Below, piece after piece: positions 1 through 13,607 of a DNA stretch of 64,000 nucleotides (positions within the stretch are counted from its first letter, which is position 1; each line of letters opens with the position of its first letter). Made by a program: the position numbers and the translations under genes. Where the stretch lies: the NCBI GenBank assembly GCA_900618425.1, contig UZAN01039488.1, forward strand, positions 62,001 through 126,000, read 5' to 3'. The notes beneath the pieces were generated by a model. The model was given only the letters and a program-made list of their open reading frames with translations. It ran no database searches and had not been told where the DNA came from. Source of the stretch: Echinostoma caproni (taxonomy: Eukaryota; Platyhelminthes; Trematoda; Plagiorchiida; Echinostomatidae).

Positions 1-1635
1 TGCTTTCCTATATTTTTTGAGTCAGCGATTGAAAAAGAATAAATAAAATATTAACATTTAGCGACGTTTGTCTTCTTTCTCGTTTGATGTAATGATTAAA
101 GCGAAACCAAGGCTTCAAAGTGAAAAACATTCATTTCTTTTTTCTTGTATTTCACACAAAGTATGATATAGTTTTTTCAATTTTTTACTTCATATCAGAA
201 TATCGTCTAAATGATCATTTATTCTCTTCTATAACAGTCGTACCCTCCCAAGCGACGTTTGGACACATTGAATCTTACGAACAAGTAGCTCCGAATACCG
301 TTTTCAGTCACGCTTGGACAGAATCTGAACATTATCGGCAGCAAATATAATAATGTCCGTGTTTTCATAAAGAAATAAAATATTCTGTCCAAATGCAGTC
401 AATGAGCCCGAATGCTATTATTAAAAACCAGACTTTAATTGATGGCCACGTGATTCACACCGACGAGCCGTTTTAGTTGCCGTTTGATGCGAAACCAGAC
501 AGACTACTAATGTGCACTTCTCTCGTATACGTTCCGAGTGTGGTCAGACGTCTCATTTGAGAACCGGACAAAAGGTTTAGTTATTAATAACTTACTGTCC
601 AAAGAGCGGTGGCATTTTGGATTTGGTCATCAGATACTTTATAGAAAAAACATAACTTTTCTAATCTGTCCACTTTCTAGGTTTGGACGCGAAAGGTTTT
701 GCCATTGGGAGGGTAATAATTAAAGCGTTTGCCCTTCATGTCATAGAAACGTAACACAATGATCATAAAGCAAAAGCGTATCCAGTTCGAATCATGAGCT
801 TTTCTCGCTTTGTGAAATTTCAACCATTCTCACAATTTATTCATTATCGTCAAATAATATCGGGTGGGTCAACTTTCAAGTCTCATCGCATTGTTCCTGT
901 TTTCTTTTGATATCAGATGTGGCCATTGAGCCCAATATGGTTGTAACATATGGACTAAGAACTGATCAGTGAACGTTCTTGATACAGTGATAATTCGGGA
1001 CTATGGGCTAACCTCGCTGCCCCACAGAATGGCACATGGAAGATTTGGATTTAATCACTTATTAAAGACAATGCTGAATTGTAAATCGTTTCATTTGATC
1101 AAAGATGAGCACAGTGCATTTCGAGACAAAAAACAATTTGAACACTCGGTTCACGTTCTTACAGTAACTAACGGATGTAAACTGTCGAAAATATTGTTCC
1201 CTTACTGTTTGTTTCCTATAGAACTCTCTGAGGGAACCTTTGATAACTGCATGAATAGGCTCGATTTGATCTCCAGTCATAATAGACGATCTGACCGTGG
1301 TGACTATGAGGTAGATAGAACACAAACAGATCCTCAGAACCCCCTATTAGTTTAATGGTATATTTCAAATTAGTGCCTAAAATATTCCACAATATACATT
1401 CATGCACTTGCAGGGTTGATTATAACTTTTCACAGCGTCATCCGTAGAAATCACGACCTCAGTATTCAGGTTGATTCGCAAAAATCACCTTTCCCTTGGT
1501 GTTTGGTTTCCTTCCAAACGACAGAGGGTACCTCTCTATGCACCCTCATTCCACGTTTATCACTTCAACTGCTATTATACCGCAAGACTTATGACTCGAA
1601 CGACGGGGGCAAATATTTCAACGCATTCAAGTACA
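1..1635. other. AT-rich stretch, no supported gene
   Basis: I see no recognisable gene, RNA or mobile element here. The longest open frame runs from 969 to 1355 on the plus strand (128 codons, opening with GTG rather than ATG) and overlaps an 87-codon frame on the other strand. Neither has a recognisable domain, and in a window this size one or two frames of that length are expected by chance. Confidence 0.6.
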
Positions 1636-1639
1636 GCAC

Positions 1640-1712
1640 GTTACGTGATTGAACCGGCGGTCGCAGTGCTCCGGAATGGCGCAAGTTACCAATACACTAA
1701 CTGAGTCTATCC
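1640..1712 (-). repeat. tRNA-like SINE head (candidate)
   Basis: On the minus strand TAGTGTATTGG (1689-1699) fits the RNA polymerase III A box, and GGTTCAATCAC, about 32 nt downstream near 1647-1657, fits the B box with two mismatches. The spacing is right for a tRNA-derived promoter. I could not fold a proper acceptor stem, so this is more likely a SINE head than a working tRNA. Its 3' body would lie toward 1400, but I cannot define the end. Confidence 0.4.
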
Positions 1713-1850
1713 GGTGATTATTGAGTACGATGATTCTGTCATCTCCGCACGGTCCAAAAGGGAGGGATCGAGTCCCACATTCTGTCAGCGGTTGAGACTA
1801 TCTGTCAGCGAAAAATGTCTTTATTGTCCGAGCAGAACCAAAAATTGGAA

Positions 1851-1880
1851 TTCTATGTTCCATGTTCTATGTTCTATGAT
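1851..1880. repeat. 7-bp tandem repeat, retroelement-tail type
   Basis: Four units of TTCTATG/TTCCATG stand in tandem. Read on the minus strand the unit is CATAGAA, one base from the CATTGAA unit that ends the reverse-strand CR1 fragment at 49262-49293. It may therefore be the 3' tail of a minus-strand LINE whose body is no longer recognisable. Confidence 0.45.
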
Positions 1881-1884
1881 CGTT

Positions 1885-3600
1885 TCGTAAGCTGGTATCT
1901 TAATTTCCCTCCGTAATCTCTCATTCTGCCCCCATTTTGTAAATCTCGCATGCACCCACACAAAGACCAAGTATGTCACTAATCACATTCACTCAACCTC
2001 GAGCTCCTTTTTGTATTTGTTCTCATTCATTTTTTCTCGCTGTGTCCCTTTTGATACAGCTTACTGTACCGAAATCAGTCTTGCTTCATTCCCCTCACTG
2101 ATTGTTAAAATGTGCCAAAAAGAATAATTTATAGTGCTACTTTCCAACCTGGATTTTGTTTTGAAATTTATTTGATTATGTTTTATCTCCGTTTTAGGTC
2201 TATCGACGTACCTCTTTGATTAACAAATAATAGTTATTTACTTAATTAACTCAGATGCAGAATTATATATATATATAAATTTGTTCTTTACTTGGGGGGA
2301 GGTTGTAAGGTAACGCCTGGACATTGTCCGAACTACTGAACGAGGATTTGCGCGAATCAAAATTCGAGATTTGTGGTCGTGTTTGCCAAAAACAGCACAA
2401 ACAGGGTCGGAACAAAACGCAGAATTATCAGTTTGTGATGCTGTATGGTTATCGATGTCTTGAACTCTTTTATCATCATCAGGTAGTTCCCTCTTTCTAG
2501 AATTTTATTTAAATTCCTTTTATCTGCCTCGATTCCTTTCTTTTAGAACGATTTTATGCAATGAAAGCATGTGGTTTTTGTGCTCCTCACAGGTTACAGT
2601 TGACACTGAACTAAATTGCTTGACATGCAGCGGAAATGTCATTTCTGTCGGCTCCAGAACAGATTTATTACTGCACAGAAATAAAACGAGGTCGCAAATA
2701 ATAAGTTCATATACTTCCGGCTTTGTCAATTTCCGCCTCAACTGATCCTCGTGCAAAGCATCTACCAAAAATCTTTTCCCTCAAGATATATTTGCTAACG
2801 TAATAAAAGGTTTTAACTTTTAATACAATCCCTGTTCTTTAATCATATCTAATGAGAACGTACACAATACAAATGAGTAAACGTTTTGTAACGATGAATC
2901 GAAGGAGACGGTACCGCTTTAAAAACCATCAAGATTCTCGTCGTAATGAATATCCTGCCAAAATATTCATCGGACTGATAGACGTTGTGCAAGGACCGTG
3001 AAACCAAAAAAATATTTTAGTTGCTGAAACACGACATCAGTCATAGAGCTGGATTAGCAACAGACAAACAAAGTTTCTTAAATGAATCTCTATATTTCGC
3101 ATTGTAATGTTTCTTTTCAAAACGCTGCCTGTTTTGCTCATAAATAACTACCGACAGAGGAATAATTTATCGAGAGTTATCGTTTGCCTTTCAATTAAGG
3201 TATATTCTTAATTTAATTCGAGGAAATTGGCTGTGATAGAAATCTTATTTTCATGTCATTCAAAATAAAATGGTTTCACCATCTTATTGCAGAGCACCGT
3301 TCAGGAACGAGGAATGCGGTGTACCTTGATTACACGCTGCATCTTTTTAAGGGAGTCTAAACATGTGTGAGCTGGCAAACTTTGTAAATTCCAATATCTT
3401 TCCAATGTGAAGCAATCAATCGTTAAACTGTGTTCATAATCGTGCAGCTAATCACTAATCCTGAATATTGAAAAAACTGACAATTGACCGTTTAAAACTC
3501 ACCCGCGTCACCAAGTTTCCATTTTGTTAGAAGTATACAAAACAAGGGAGAGAATCCACCGTTTTTGTTTCTCTCAATATTCCATATTTATTTGATTGCA
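1885..3600. other. AT-rich stretch with one unassigned open frame
   Basis: No repeat or RNA gene is recognised. On the minus strand 2520-2768 is open for 82 codons (first codon TTG). The product would be charged, with two cysteines near its middle and a C/H cluster (C-E-E-H-K-N-H) near residue 60, but no family is recognisable. A single-base-pattern (AT)n run sits at about 2262-2276. Chance is a sufficient explanation for the frame. Confidence 0.4.
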
Positions 3601-4235
3601 TGTACACTAGTGGGTTTCAATAACATTCTCCCGTTTACTATTCGGCAGTGGGTTATTCATTCTTGCGGGCAACCCGCTCACCACTCGTGACTCAACAATA
3701 ACACAGATGGTAATCTCCTCATTCCGTTTTGACAATGCGGTGACATTTAACTTCACCGTGAGAAAGAGAGCGCTTATTTCATGAATGCTAATAATGATTG
3801 AGTTATGGATGGTGTGTTCCCTGCTTGCCATTATCCGCACTCCCACCCTACCTCAGCTCACCCTGGGAGGGACCGGATCCCTACCAAAAGCCAACGTCAC
3901 ATCGCGAATGAAATCATCTTATATCAAATCTTCCTTCCATGAGCAATTTTCGATTGTGGGGACCACAGACTGTTACAGTCCCAATCACAGCTGTCAAAGC
4001 CGAGCCGTGTACTCCAGTGTCCTGATGGGTACACCTATCTGCGAATCAGACGGATTTGTGAAGCGATTCCGGTAATCACAACTTGGTGCATGAGTTCAGA
4101 TATGGCTGTGTTTTGCCTGAGTGGCTTCGGCTCGTCCATCCAACTGTCGTTTCCAGACAGCTTCTCATCATCTGACTGACTGAGCGAATCTCGGTTTTCC
4201 GTTAGTGCTGTTTGCACACAGGTGACTTTCTGTCA
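3600..4235. other. GC-richer patch, unassigned, probably an old repeat
   Basis: Base composition is clearly less AT-rich than on either side. Open frames exist on both strands (plus 3785-4075, minus 4035-4217) but none shows a known domain. Such composition islands in this window usually mark mobile-element remains, so I read it as an undated repeat; the family is unknown. Confidence 0.35.
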
Positions 4236-7229
4236 GCAAATTCAAAGGTGAACTGGAGCACATGAAAATTTATACCAATGCAAAAAGAGATCTGTCGCGA
4301 AGTGTGATGTGAGCATTCTGATATTATAAGGATGGTTCTCTAACACTTTGGAATAACAGATAAATGTTGACAAAAGTGATTACATAAACAATTTTGCTAA
4401 GGTCCAATGCTCTCGCGCGCCCTTCGATTGTCTGCGCTACATTTTGTGTACTCATCGTCTCACTGGATTTTATTGTTATCTCGATGTGAAACATGTTCCG
4501 AACCCATACCTTCTTTCGTAAGAATATGCTGAAATTAAAATCTGTTAATTCTGTGCCTCATACAAAGTATACCCTTTGACAATCTGGCAATCATTATTAA
4601 GTTAAGAAGCGCAAGCGTGCTGGATGGCAATGTGCGCTTAAATAGCACCCCTCCTGCCAAGATGGCCTTGCCGTCACTGGTCAGCACCAACATGGTTTGA
4701 GTTATAAATGAATTACGTCAATCATTACTTGAATGAATCAACCTTCAGAGACATTTTTACGCAGTACTCTTTTGGATTTGTCTGTACTTCCATATTTTCA
4801 CCGGCGTGACTGCCAGTGTACAATTTTCAAATTAAATATAACCATATCTCAGCTTCCAAAAGTTTATTCAAATGCAAATGCATTGGGATACGGGAGGGAG
4901 TGGGCACACTGTTTGAGATTTTCTTGTAATGTTGAAGCAGTCTCTTCTGACCAGACCGTTTCCATGACATGCACATGTTTGCTGTCCCTCCTGCTGTCCA
5001 AATAAATGAGAGAACGAAAAGATAAATTGAATCTGTGGCAACTCAAAGTAACCTAGTTTACAAACTCGGTGACCCAAACGCTTGGTTCCTTTGAAACTTC
5101 CCAAGAGCAGAAAGGATCCGGCACCATTTTAACTGACATAAACTTATGGGTAGTTGACAGATTGGACGGCTAAATTGATAAGGTTGTCAAGCCTAAAACG
5201 CTGTAATTTTACGTTGAAGAGAATTATAGTGGCCTCCTCTGGTGAAGGAAAAGGTTTTATTGGTACATGTGAAAACTATGATAGACAAATGTAAATTAAA
5301 AATTTACTTAATAATAAAATAATAATTGCGCTGAAAATAGGGGAATGGAGAATCATTATACAACTTACAACTGATTGTTTTCTTGTCATCGGGAGTAATA
5401 CAGAAAATAAAAAATTTGCGGCTGCGGACCAATGAAGTAATATCATAGAAAGCGTCGGATGACTAAAATAACTGATGGATTGATGGCATCCCGCCACCTT
5501 TAAAAACAAGAAAATAAAATGGATCCCGTGACATCCAGTAGTTTACCTGCCAACAAAAGTTCGTCTTTTCCAAAATAGTTTTGTTTCAATCGTGAAAAGG
5601 TTCTATTGTGAGGGAAACCAGACGGAGGGCTGTGCATTTCTCTTCAGTGTGATGGGTCAGCAATATCTGAAACGAGAGGAGTATAAACTCCTCATCGCCG
5701 GCATGTTAATTATGATCACAATAACTCGCAAATTTCGAGAGTGAAGAAAGAATTTCGATTAACTATTTTCACAAATTCACTTGCATAACAGATAATACAC
5801 AAGAATGCAATATAAACATTAGATCAATGAGGAAGTGCATTTTTGATAAAAATGGGCTCAAATGAAAAATACGGATAAGAATAACAGCTTTTATCAAATT
5901 TACGAGGGATATTCATGCATCTTCATCCTTTAGAAGTGACGTAGACCATCAGGCTTTCGAAGCATACGAATGAAAGGTAAGTTTCAATGCGTCTTCAGGA
6001 TCCGAATGAAGCATAGCTTCTCCTGATTCGTTTTATTTATTTGTCTTCGTCAGGCTCACTCTTTGTTTTACCATAAGTTGATGTCAAATCTTGCTAACCG
6101 GTTTATCGTCTATATGGCCGTATCCGAAATGACAGAAATCGATCAGCCTATTCGTTTACGGTATTTAAAATTATGGCAATTAAGAAGAGAAAAAAGGTTC
6201 GTTCCGGCAGTGCAATCCAACGTTTGTTTAGAAAGATAATAAGAATATGCAGTGCAGTGGATTTCGTAACATGATCAACTTTGGAAACCTGAATACCAAT
6301 GGATGGCTCGCGATAAAGATCCAGCCTAATCTGTCAAGTATCATACCACTATCAAAGAGAGCTGGTAGCCATTGACGAAACTGGTTTCCACCATAGATAG
6401 TTTTCACTTTACATAATCTGAGAATTTGAACACATTTATACACTCTTGACGCTCAGTTAGTTCTAGAAGTCTCGATCATTTGTGTGAGCACAGGACTTCG
6501 GATTTGTAGCAGGTACTCATGAAACAATACACTGACTATTTTATTGCGAAGTCGTATGAAACAAAATATGAACATATTTAATTCGCATTACTAAGCGATC
6601 GATTGCTTTCCGTTGACCGTGTAGTAATTTAGGACGAAAATGTTTCAAATCCCAACTCCATAGTTTGCGTTTTGAGAATCAGCCGGGAGAAAATTGTAGT
6701 ACGCACTGCTGATAAGCTCATACAAGCACGGATTAGTTGTTGAAGTCTCTCTCTTGGTCGTTAAACTATAACTCAGATCGATAACACAAACTCTTTTTAT
6801 CACATTCAACAGGGATAAATGAGCATTTTTACCACATACCAGAACACATTCAGTGAGTCTCAGAAGTAAGAGCACATTATTCGAAAACTAATTTGTAATT
6901 TAGNAATTTAAGAGTGTGACTTAGAATGTCCTGGAAATACCTAATCTTGTAGAGCGTGTGGAACTTGAGTGGACAGCACAGTAGCCAGAAACCATCACCA
7001 TCAATGACATCTTTTCTCTTTTCCATCCCCTTTCAAAATGTAAATCTGTACGTCACACAGACGATGCGTCTCATTACCGTTTATAATAAATGGTCATTGA
7101 GTGTGCGCTGAGTTCATCCCACCCCGTTCAGGTTTCGATAAAAACAATTGCAAGTCACTTTGTTTCCGTAATCATTTAATTTTCAATTGACAAGTGAACC
7201 TAATGCACTGCTAAACATTTTTCACACTT
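4236..7229. other. AT-rich stretch, nothing recognised
   Basis: Only scattered short frames are present (for example plus 4733-5005 and minus 5276-5509). None has a recognisable motif or convincing exon boundaries. Confidence 0.6.
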
Positions 7230-7400
7230 GGGCGGTGGTGGCTAAGTGGTTAGGTCACCAACTTGTGACCTGTGAGTCCCGGGTTCGAACAGCTCCACCG
7301 CCGCCCGTCTTCCCAGGCAGCCTTTGTATGGCCGCGACCTCCCTTCCTGAATGTTGATTGTACACTTGTACATTCAATAAATAAAAAGGAAGTAAAGACA
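7230..7400 (+). repeat. SINE-A copy 1 (tRNA-derived SINE)
   Basis: The head opens with GGGCGGTGGTGG and closes with CCACCGCCGCCC near 7296-7307, which can pair as a terminal stem. TGGCTAAGTGGTTAGG at about 7239-7254 is an A-box match and GGGTTCGAAC at 7281-7290 is a B-box match. A roughly 95-bp unrelated body follows, ending in TTCAATAAATAAAAAGGAAGTAAA. Three more copies in this window share this plan. This one has the clearest Pol III boxes and differs most from the others in the head, so it may be a separate subfamily. Confidence 0.8.
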
Positions 7401-10400
7401 TTCATTCAAATCGCAACTGAATGATTGCCAATTATTCATTACATAAGAACTAAGGAGATGTCACCCGGTAATAGAAAAATATCTCGGGCAATAACTGAGT
7501 GAAACCACCCCTATCTATACGAAATTAATAATCTTGCCACGATTCCTAGAGCAAATAGCAACATAATGCTCGGTTTAACCGGAGCAACACGAAAATGATA
7601 TAAATAAAGACAGATTTATTTAGGGATTCTTTCGATTCTGCACAGAGTCCATAGATGACATGAATGTCAAAGAAGATTTTCGACAATTTATTGGAAGCTC
7701 AAAACATTTTCTGCAAGGGGAAAAAATATATTGGATAAGAACGCATGTTATTTGCAAAAGATACATCTCGCGCGATCAATCAAGTTAAAGTATGAATAGT
7801 GATAAACAAGTCACAATACCGATTTTCAGCTGACGGGTTGAAAATGACAGTTTGTGGGCTCATACAGTATTCAAATCTCCCAATACTAAATTTCAAAAAG
7901 ATGTCACAAATAAAAATATGTGGTACATCAAAGGTCAAATAAAAGGCTTTATGTTGAATGATACTTAATGTACGATAAACTGAAACGTATCAGGGATGAA
8001 GAATAGTATTTCTTTGGTTTGTGAACATGTAAGCATAGATTCGTTGAAATTTGACGCGCATTTGCAGGTGGGATACAAATTTAACGAATAAAAAATACAG
8101 ACGCTGCTTTCGAGCAGTTAACAGAGCACATGGTTTAACATCCAAAGAATAAAAAACCATAAACCAACAAAGTTAAACAATTACCCATTAAGATACTTGT
8201 TAGACGATGGAAAATGCTTGTCACTTAGGGCCGGAAAAAATATACGATATTTGTGCAACAAGCATGAAAGAATATAACTGATTTCAAATGAAAAATTACT
8301 TTTTGTAGTGAATGGCTATTATTCCGAACCTGCCTACACAAAATTACAATGTTTAGACTGTGGTGAAAACATTTTGTATATGAGAAGAATAAACAAAACA
8401 TAATCCCGAAATGCAAACCAAGGAATTTTGAAGATTCAGACATACAAATACTCTCGTCGACAAGAATGACGAGCCTGTTTATTGAAATAAGATTGCAGGG
8501 ACCAGACAGCAAGTAACATCCATACTGCTAGGTGCGGTGCAGTTCGCTCACAAATGTCTGAACTTCAAGCAATAACAATTTTATGGTCTCTCCACGGCGA
8601 ACTCAACCACCTGCTTAATTAGTCCAGGACGTGGAATATAGCTTCAATGACAAAGGAATATCCCTTGTGTGGTGTATTTACCGAATCCTTTACCCAGGTA
8701 AATTAAAGTAAATGCTCCATTTGTCAGGTTTTGAACCAAACCCACGGTAACCAGGTCTCCTATTCATTTAAATGATTGAGAAAGCTAATTCAGGACTTGC
8801 AGAAAATAAGTTAACCAAGTGCATGTGCACTCTGAGGATCAATATTTGGACGTAAACATGGACCTGAAAGTGTCTTGATTAGACTATTCCATTCAACGTT
8901 TTCTCAAAGGATCTGTTGTGTGTCATCCATACCGAAGGCGGTCTGAAGTGAATGTAACTTGAACAGCTAAGACTCGACATATATTCGTCCGCCCCAACAC
9001 AAATCAGAATCCAAAGCTATTGTCCAGAAGAGCAATGCAACTTTTCGTCGATTCACCCGTTTTCTACTAGTCAAAATTGGGCTCAAAGTGGTTTACTTGA
9101 GTGGAACAAAGTGGCACCGTACACCATTGACCGAACACTTTCCAGAATGGGTTTAACACAGGAGGCTGAGATTATAGGTTAAAAGGGTATCAGGTTTTCA
9201 AACCAGTCGGACAGGAATCTTGCATCCTCAACAGCTTGCAATCTGCTTCCAGAATGTCGCGAGGGTACATTACTGCTGGTTATCTACACATCCTTGCAAG
9301 AAGGGTTACGAAGACTGCCTATAGCTTTAGCGATGAGGCAACAAGCAGGCCCGCTGTTTGAGCAGACGGAGGTCGATATCAGTCTGGTTTTGTCGTGCGA
9401 GCAGTGCAAAAGTACGACGTCGTCACTATTACAAGATTATCATCAGTTGGGAAACATAAACTATCTCGTTTTATTATGTAATCACACGCTAAGATGCAGT
9501 AAAATTATCTCATATCCAAATAGTGTTGAAGATTAGTATTATGCTATTTTTACATATTTATCTCGGGACATAGTTGTCTTAGTATCCACAAAAGATAAAA
9601 ATCGACATATGTGCTAGTTACTGTACTTTGCGAGTAAGTAAGACCAACGCTCTATTGGTTGGATTATGTACAAAGCAGAAACGTTGGTGGAATTCAGCTA
9701 TATGTTTACACGTCACCTACACTTTTGCACCATGCACGTGCTATCAGCTGGGGTGTGACAGCATAATGGTAACCCTAATCTTCTCCAATACGGTTCGGAT
9801 ACGGTACGTGCTATGCAAGGACGTAGACAGTGTCTAGTTCTTGGTTTCCAATCCAACCAAGGCCACTGAAATTTTGTAACGTGAAACATTAAACTGATTT
9901 GGGTGAACCGTTCAAAACATTTCAGCATCTAATTGGGTTGACTCTAACTCTTATATCGGTTAGGTGTTGTCTATATATAAATAGAAATATATGCGTGGTG
10001 AAAGGAAAAATGTTCTATTTTGTGCCGAACCGTATCTCCTATCTAGTGCAAGATCAATTCTTCTCTCTTTGGTCCAGGGTTGTCATGTTTTTATTACAGA
10101 ACTGCATGCGCGGAATTCGGCACAATAATTTCGTTTCCGGCTCTGCGATGCTCATCAACTATTGGTTATGTATAATTTGCGGTTGCTATTGTTCTCGTTC
10201 GCAACCAGTTCCTCCACTATAAAACATTTCGGGATGCTCCAGTTCCCGAGATACAGGCAAATTTCGAAGCTGGTCATATACTTCAGAGAAACGTTGACAG
10301 TTCAAGATCATTTTTACGGTTCCATTGTAGATTCATTTGTATTGTTACCCTCAACTTGGCCTACTAATCCAGACAAACCGAAATATTTTCGGACTGCTAA

Positions 10401-13400
10401 ATCATCCACGCTTTTACCGCTCCGACAAGACCATGGCATCACTGGAACCACAAGGTAACTTTGTACCTCACTGTGAGAACTGTTGAGCAACATGTGGAAA
10501 TTGTTTTCATTATGAAATCGGGAAAAAGTTATGGAAAAATCATTGCAAATATACGCATTTTCAGAATGATCTGAAATAACTTTCCAGTCTACTAAACAAC
10601 CACTGTGATTGGTTTGAATTCTGTCGTTCGACGAAGCGTAAATTCTCCAACGGTATGTTTCAATGAACTTCGTGGACGGTAAATCGCCTTCATTTTACCA
10701 AAACGTAAATCACGGTGTATTTTACTGAATAGAATAGCAAAATCCGTGGATCTACGATCCCGGCCGTCGAATCACACAACCTTCGGATGGATCCCCATAA
10801 GTGCGAATGATGCGTGACGGGTTATCAATTGCATCCATTAATGAATGCACAACCGCAAACAAATTGAACTCAACTAAATATCTGTTTCTCTAGTAAACTA
10901 CTGACAAAATTCAGATGATTGTCTATACGGCTACTACCGCTCAAGAAAATTACGGAAAACTACTTCATTCGGACCTCTTTGATTTTACTGATTCACTATA
11001 AGTGTTTTCAGAGGATAATTTTGTTCGATGATAAAATTATCCACACAACCGCTGGGGGGAACAGTGAAAAGGAAAAGGCTTACATGTATTGCTTTTCGCA
11101 AAAATGGCCAAATGAAAATATTTTTCACTCTATTTACGATGGCTCATTTTTCTAGAACGCAGGAGGGCGGGACTTGTATGGGGCCTGTATCCCAGTAGCG
11201 ACTCACACAGTTTTCTTTATCTGAAATCTCAAACTTTGTATGCAACGATTCCCTTACCTCTTGCATGTCCTCTTGCAATCAACATAGGGTTTGATACTAT
11301 TTATACGTTACAAAGCTCATAATGGATGACTCTTTTAATACGGCACCGAACACAAACCTTGGATTTCCGTCGGAGAAATTCTGGTAGTCAACAGAACACT
11401 GGCTTCTTTTTGTGTGTAAACCATTGGTTCTTTTGCGTTCTTTGTTAGGATGAGCAGTTTAAGATGCGTTGCATGCAACGACACGATGCAAAAATTGCAG
11501 ATGATGTTGTATATTTCGGGTGAGTAAATTTTCTTTTTTCTCAAAATTTTCACAATACATATTTACATCCACGGAAAGCAACTGAAGACTCATAGCTTAG
11601 CTGGATAGTCATCGACAGAACCTGATTTGCTGCGGTTGTAATTGAACCGGACTCCGCGATTATGACTTGATTGGAACCGCATCCACCCAAAGATTAGTAC
11701 TGAGATAAGTTGGGTCTGATGTCCACCTCATCTATCCCATAGTGTTCCTTCAAAATAAACCCGTGTGTTGGCTACACAGTCATTAATTGGGTGATATTGC
11801 TTGTTTTCCCTCTGTGAAGTGCCGGATTTGTGATCCTCATTTGGGTCGACCGATTAGCGCACTTCCAATAAGATCCATTTGATCGCGGTTTTCCCAATTT
11901 TTTTATTAACATGTTGTTTATACATAGCACGACAACGTTTAGTATATAATAAAATAAAGTTCTTCACAGCGCATCCCAGAGTTAGTTATTCATCAACAAA
12001 CCAAGGCATTTTTACTATAAGTTATACACACGGTTTCACACGTTTAATTGAGCTTAGGGTTTTCTGACAAAATATTTAGCGGCCACTCTCATGGTAACAG
12101 AACTTCAGACGATTGTTTGGTAGTTTTTTTTGAAAGAAGAAAGCGCAAACGATGCTGTCGCAATTTTGTTCAAAAGACGCCTCAGGTCAGACACCACTCT
12201 ACATGCAATGCACGAGTATCCAAGATTACAAAACAACATGCGTGGTTAACGATCAGCTGTCCATTTGACGCCCAAGCCAATTTTATTTATCAATTCAATC
12301 TGAATGTACACATTCTACATGCAGTGATGTAGGTGTGCATTTTCTGAATTAACTGCAAACTGATAAAACGGCATCTTCGTCGAGTCCAATCCAATTGGAG
12401 TTCTCTAATGCGTTCACGACACTCCGGTGTCTTCTGATTACACGGACAACCCAGGTGTTTACGTAAGTTTGTGAATTACTTAGACCTGTCAAATGCAAGA
12501 TTACTGCAACCAGTTTACCTTGTGCCAACATAAAGCTTTTGTCTCCTCTCATTTCCACACCGGTATTAGTGTGGCAAATTTTGGTGTAGTAATATCTAGA
12601 AACTCAAGTGAAACGGTGTATTCTTCTGAAAATACCTACCACCAGAGATGCACCAAGAGGAGAGTTACTCTGTGCAGCGTTTGTGACATTTACAGTAGTT
12701 ACTAAAAAAATATATCAACTGATACTAACTTTGGTGTGTTCTCTCAACGTCTAATTTTATTGATGGTCGTAACTTATGTAGATAGATGGTTGCTGTTACT
12801 CTAGCGCTTCAATAGAACGTAGATAAACCGATCGATTCCTGTCTCCTTGATCAGACTTGTCGTGATTTGATGCACATCCTCTGCCCTGTTGTATCAACTG
12901 CGATCGAGATAAAGTGAAAACTCAGAGGTGTGTTTGTCAATAGGTCTATTTGCCTTAGTGAATGGTAATTCGATACGTCCTCGTTTGGTCCCGGCGGACC
13001 ACTTACACGGTCATGTATGGTTTTGGGCTTGACGTTAGAATTATTGCTTGGAAAGAACGGCGAGTATAATATGCAAAGCGCGCGTAGTAGAGTATCAAGT
13101 TCATAAAGCTAGAAAACATTCTAACGCGAAGTTTCGCACGATCATTTAAAACATTATAGCTTTAAAAGGACCAACATTTCTAGCAAACTAGGTGCAGCAT
13201 ATATCTAGATCATCCGTGCTAGAATTAAATGGGTTAGTGCAAAAGATGGGACTAATGGTTTAGTATTTATCGCAATCAAATGATCAGAATATGTTTTTCA
13301 TCTAGTGTACCAGGAGGTCAATCAAACTGATGTATTTATCACATTAGGCCCTATACGTGGCTTATCTCAACCTACTAGAGAAATCCTAACTGAATAGATT

Positions 13401-13607
13401 ACATATATTCTCAACAAGGTGCCAAGGGTGCCAATAAACGGCTACTTTCGGAAGCACCACTGGGACAGGTTAGCATTGCCGGAGCTATAAATGTACGAAG
13501 AGTAACGCTTTTGCACCAAATAGCACATTTACGTGTCTCAGCGTCTTGATAATAGCAACAGCAAGTATAATTTGTATTTTATCCCCGCTAAGGTTTAGAG
13601 TGATATC
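7401..13607. other. Long stretch without recognised genes
   Basis: AT-rich, with short unsupported frames. Two places are a little more coding-like but unassigned: about 8960-9150, open for roughly 54 codons in one frame, and 9240-9536, including an 80-codon frame starting at a TTG. Near 13440-13470 the translation R-K-H-H-W-D-R faintly recalls the R-K-x-x-W motif that precedes the PLE segment found downstream, so that element may begin here. Confidence 0.5.

Noticed and set aside
969..1355. 128-codon plus-strand open frame
   Set aside because: It starts at GTG, has no domain, overlaps an 87-codon frame on the other strand, and its length is within chance for this window.
1715..1850. Second tRNA-like head on the plus strand, diverging from the one at 1640-1712
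   Set aside because: GGGATCGAGTCCCAC resembles a B box, but I found no A box upstream, and the nearby 7-bp tail fits a minus-strand LINE better.
8960..9150. Possible integrase or pol-like translation
   Set aside because: About 54 open codons, but no catalytic motif or neighbouring retroelement domain; not distinguishable from chance.
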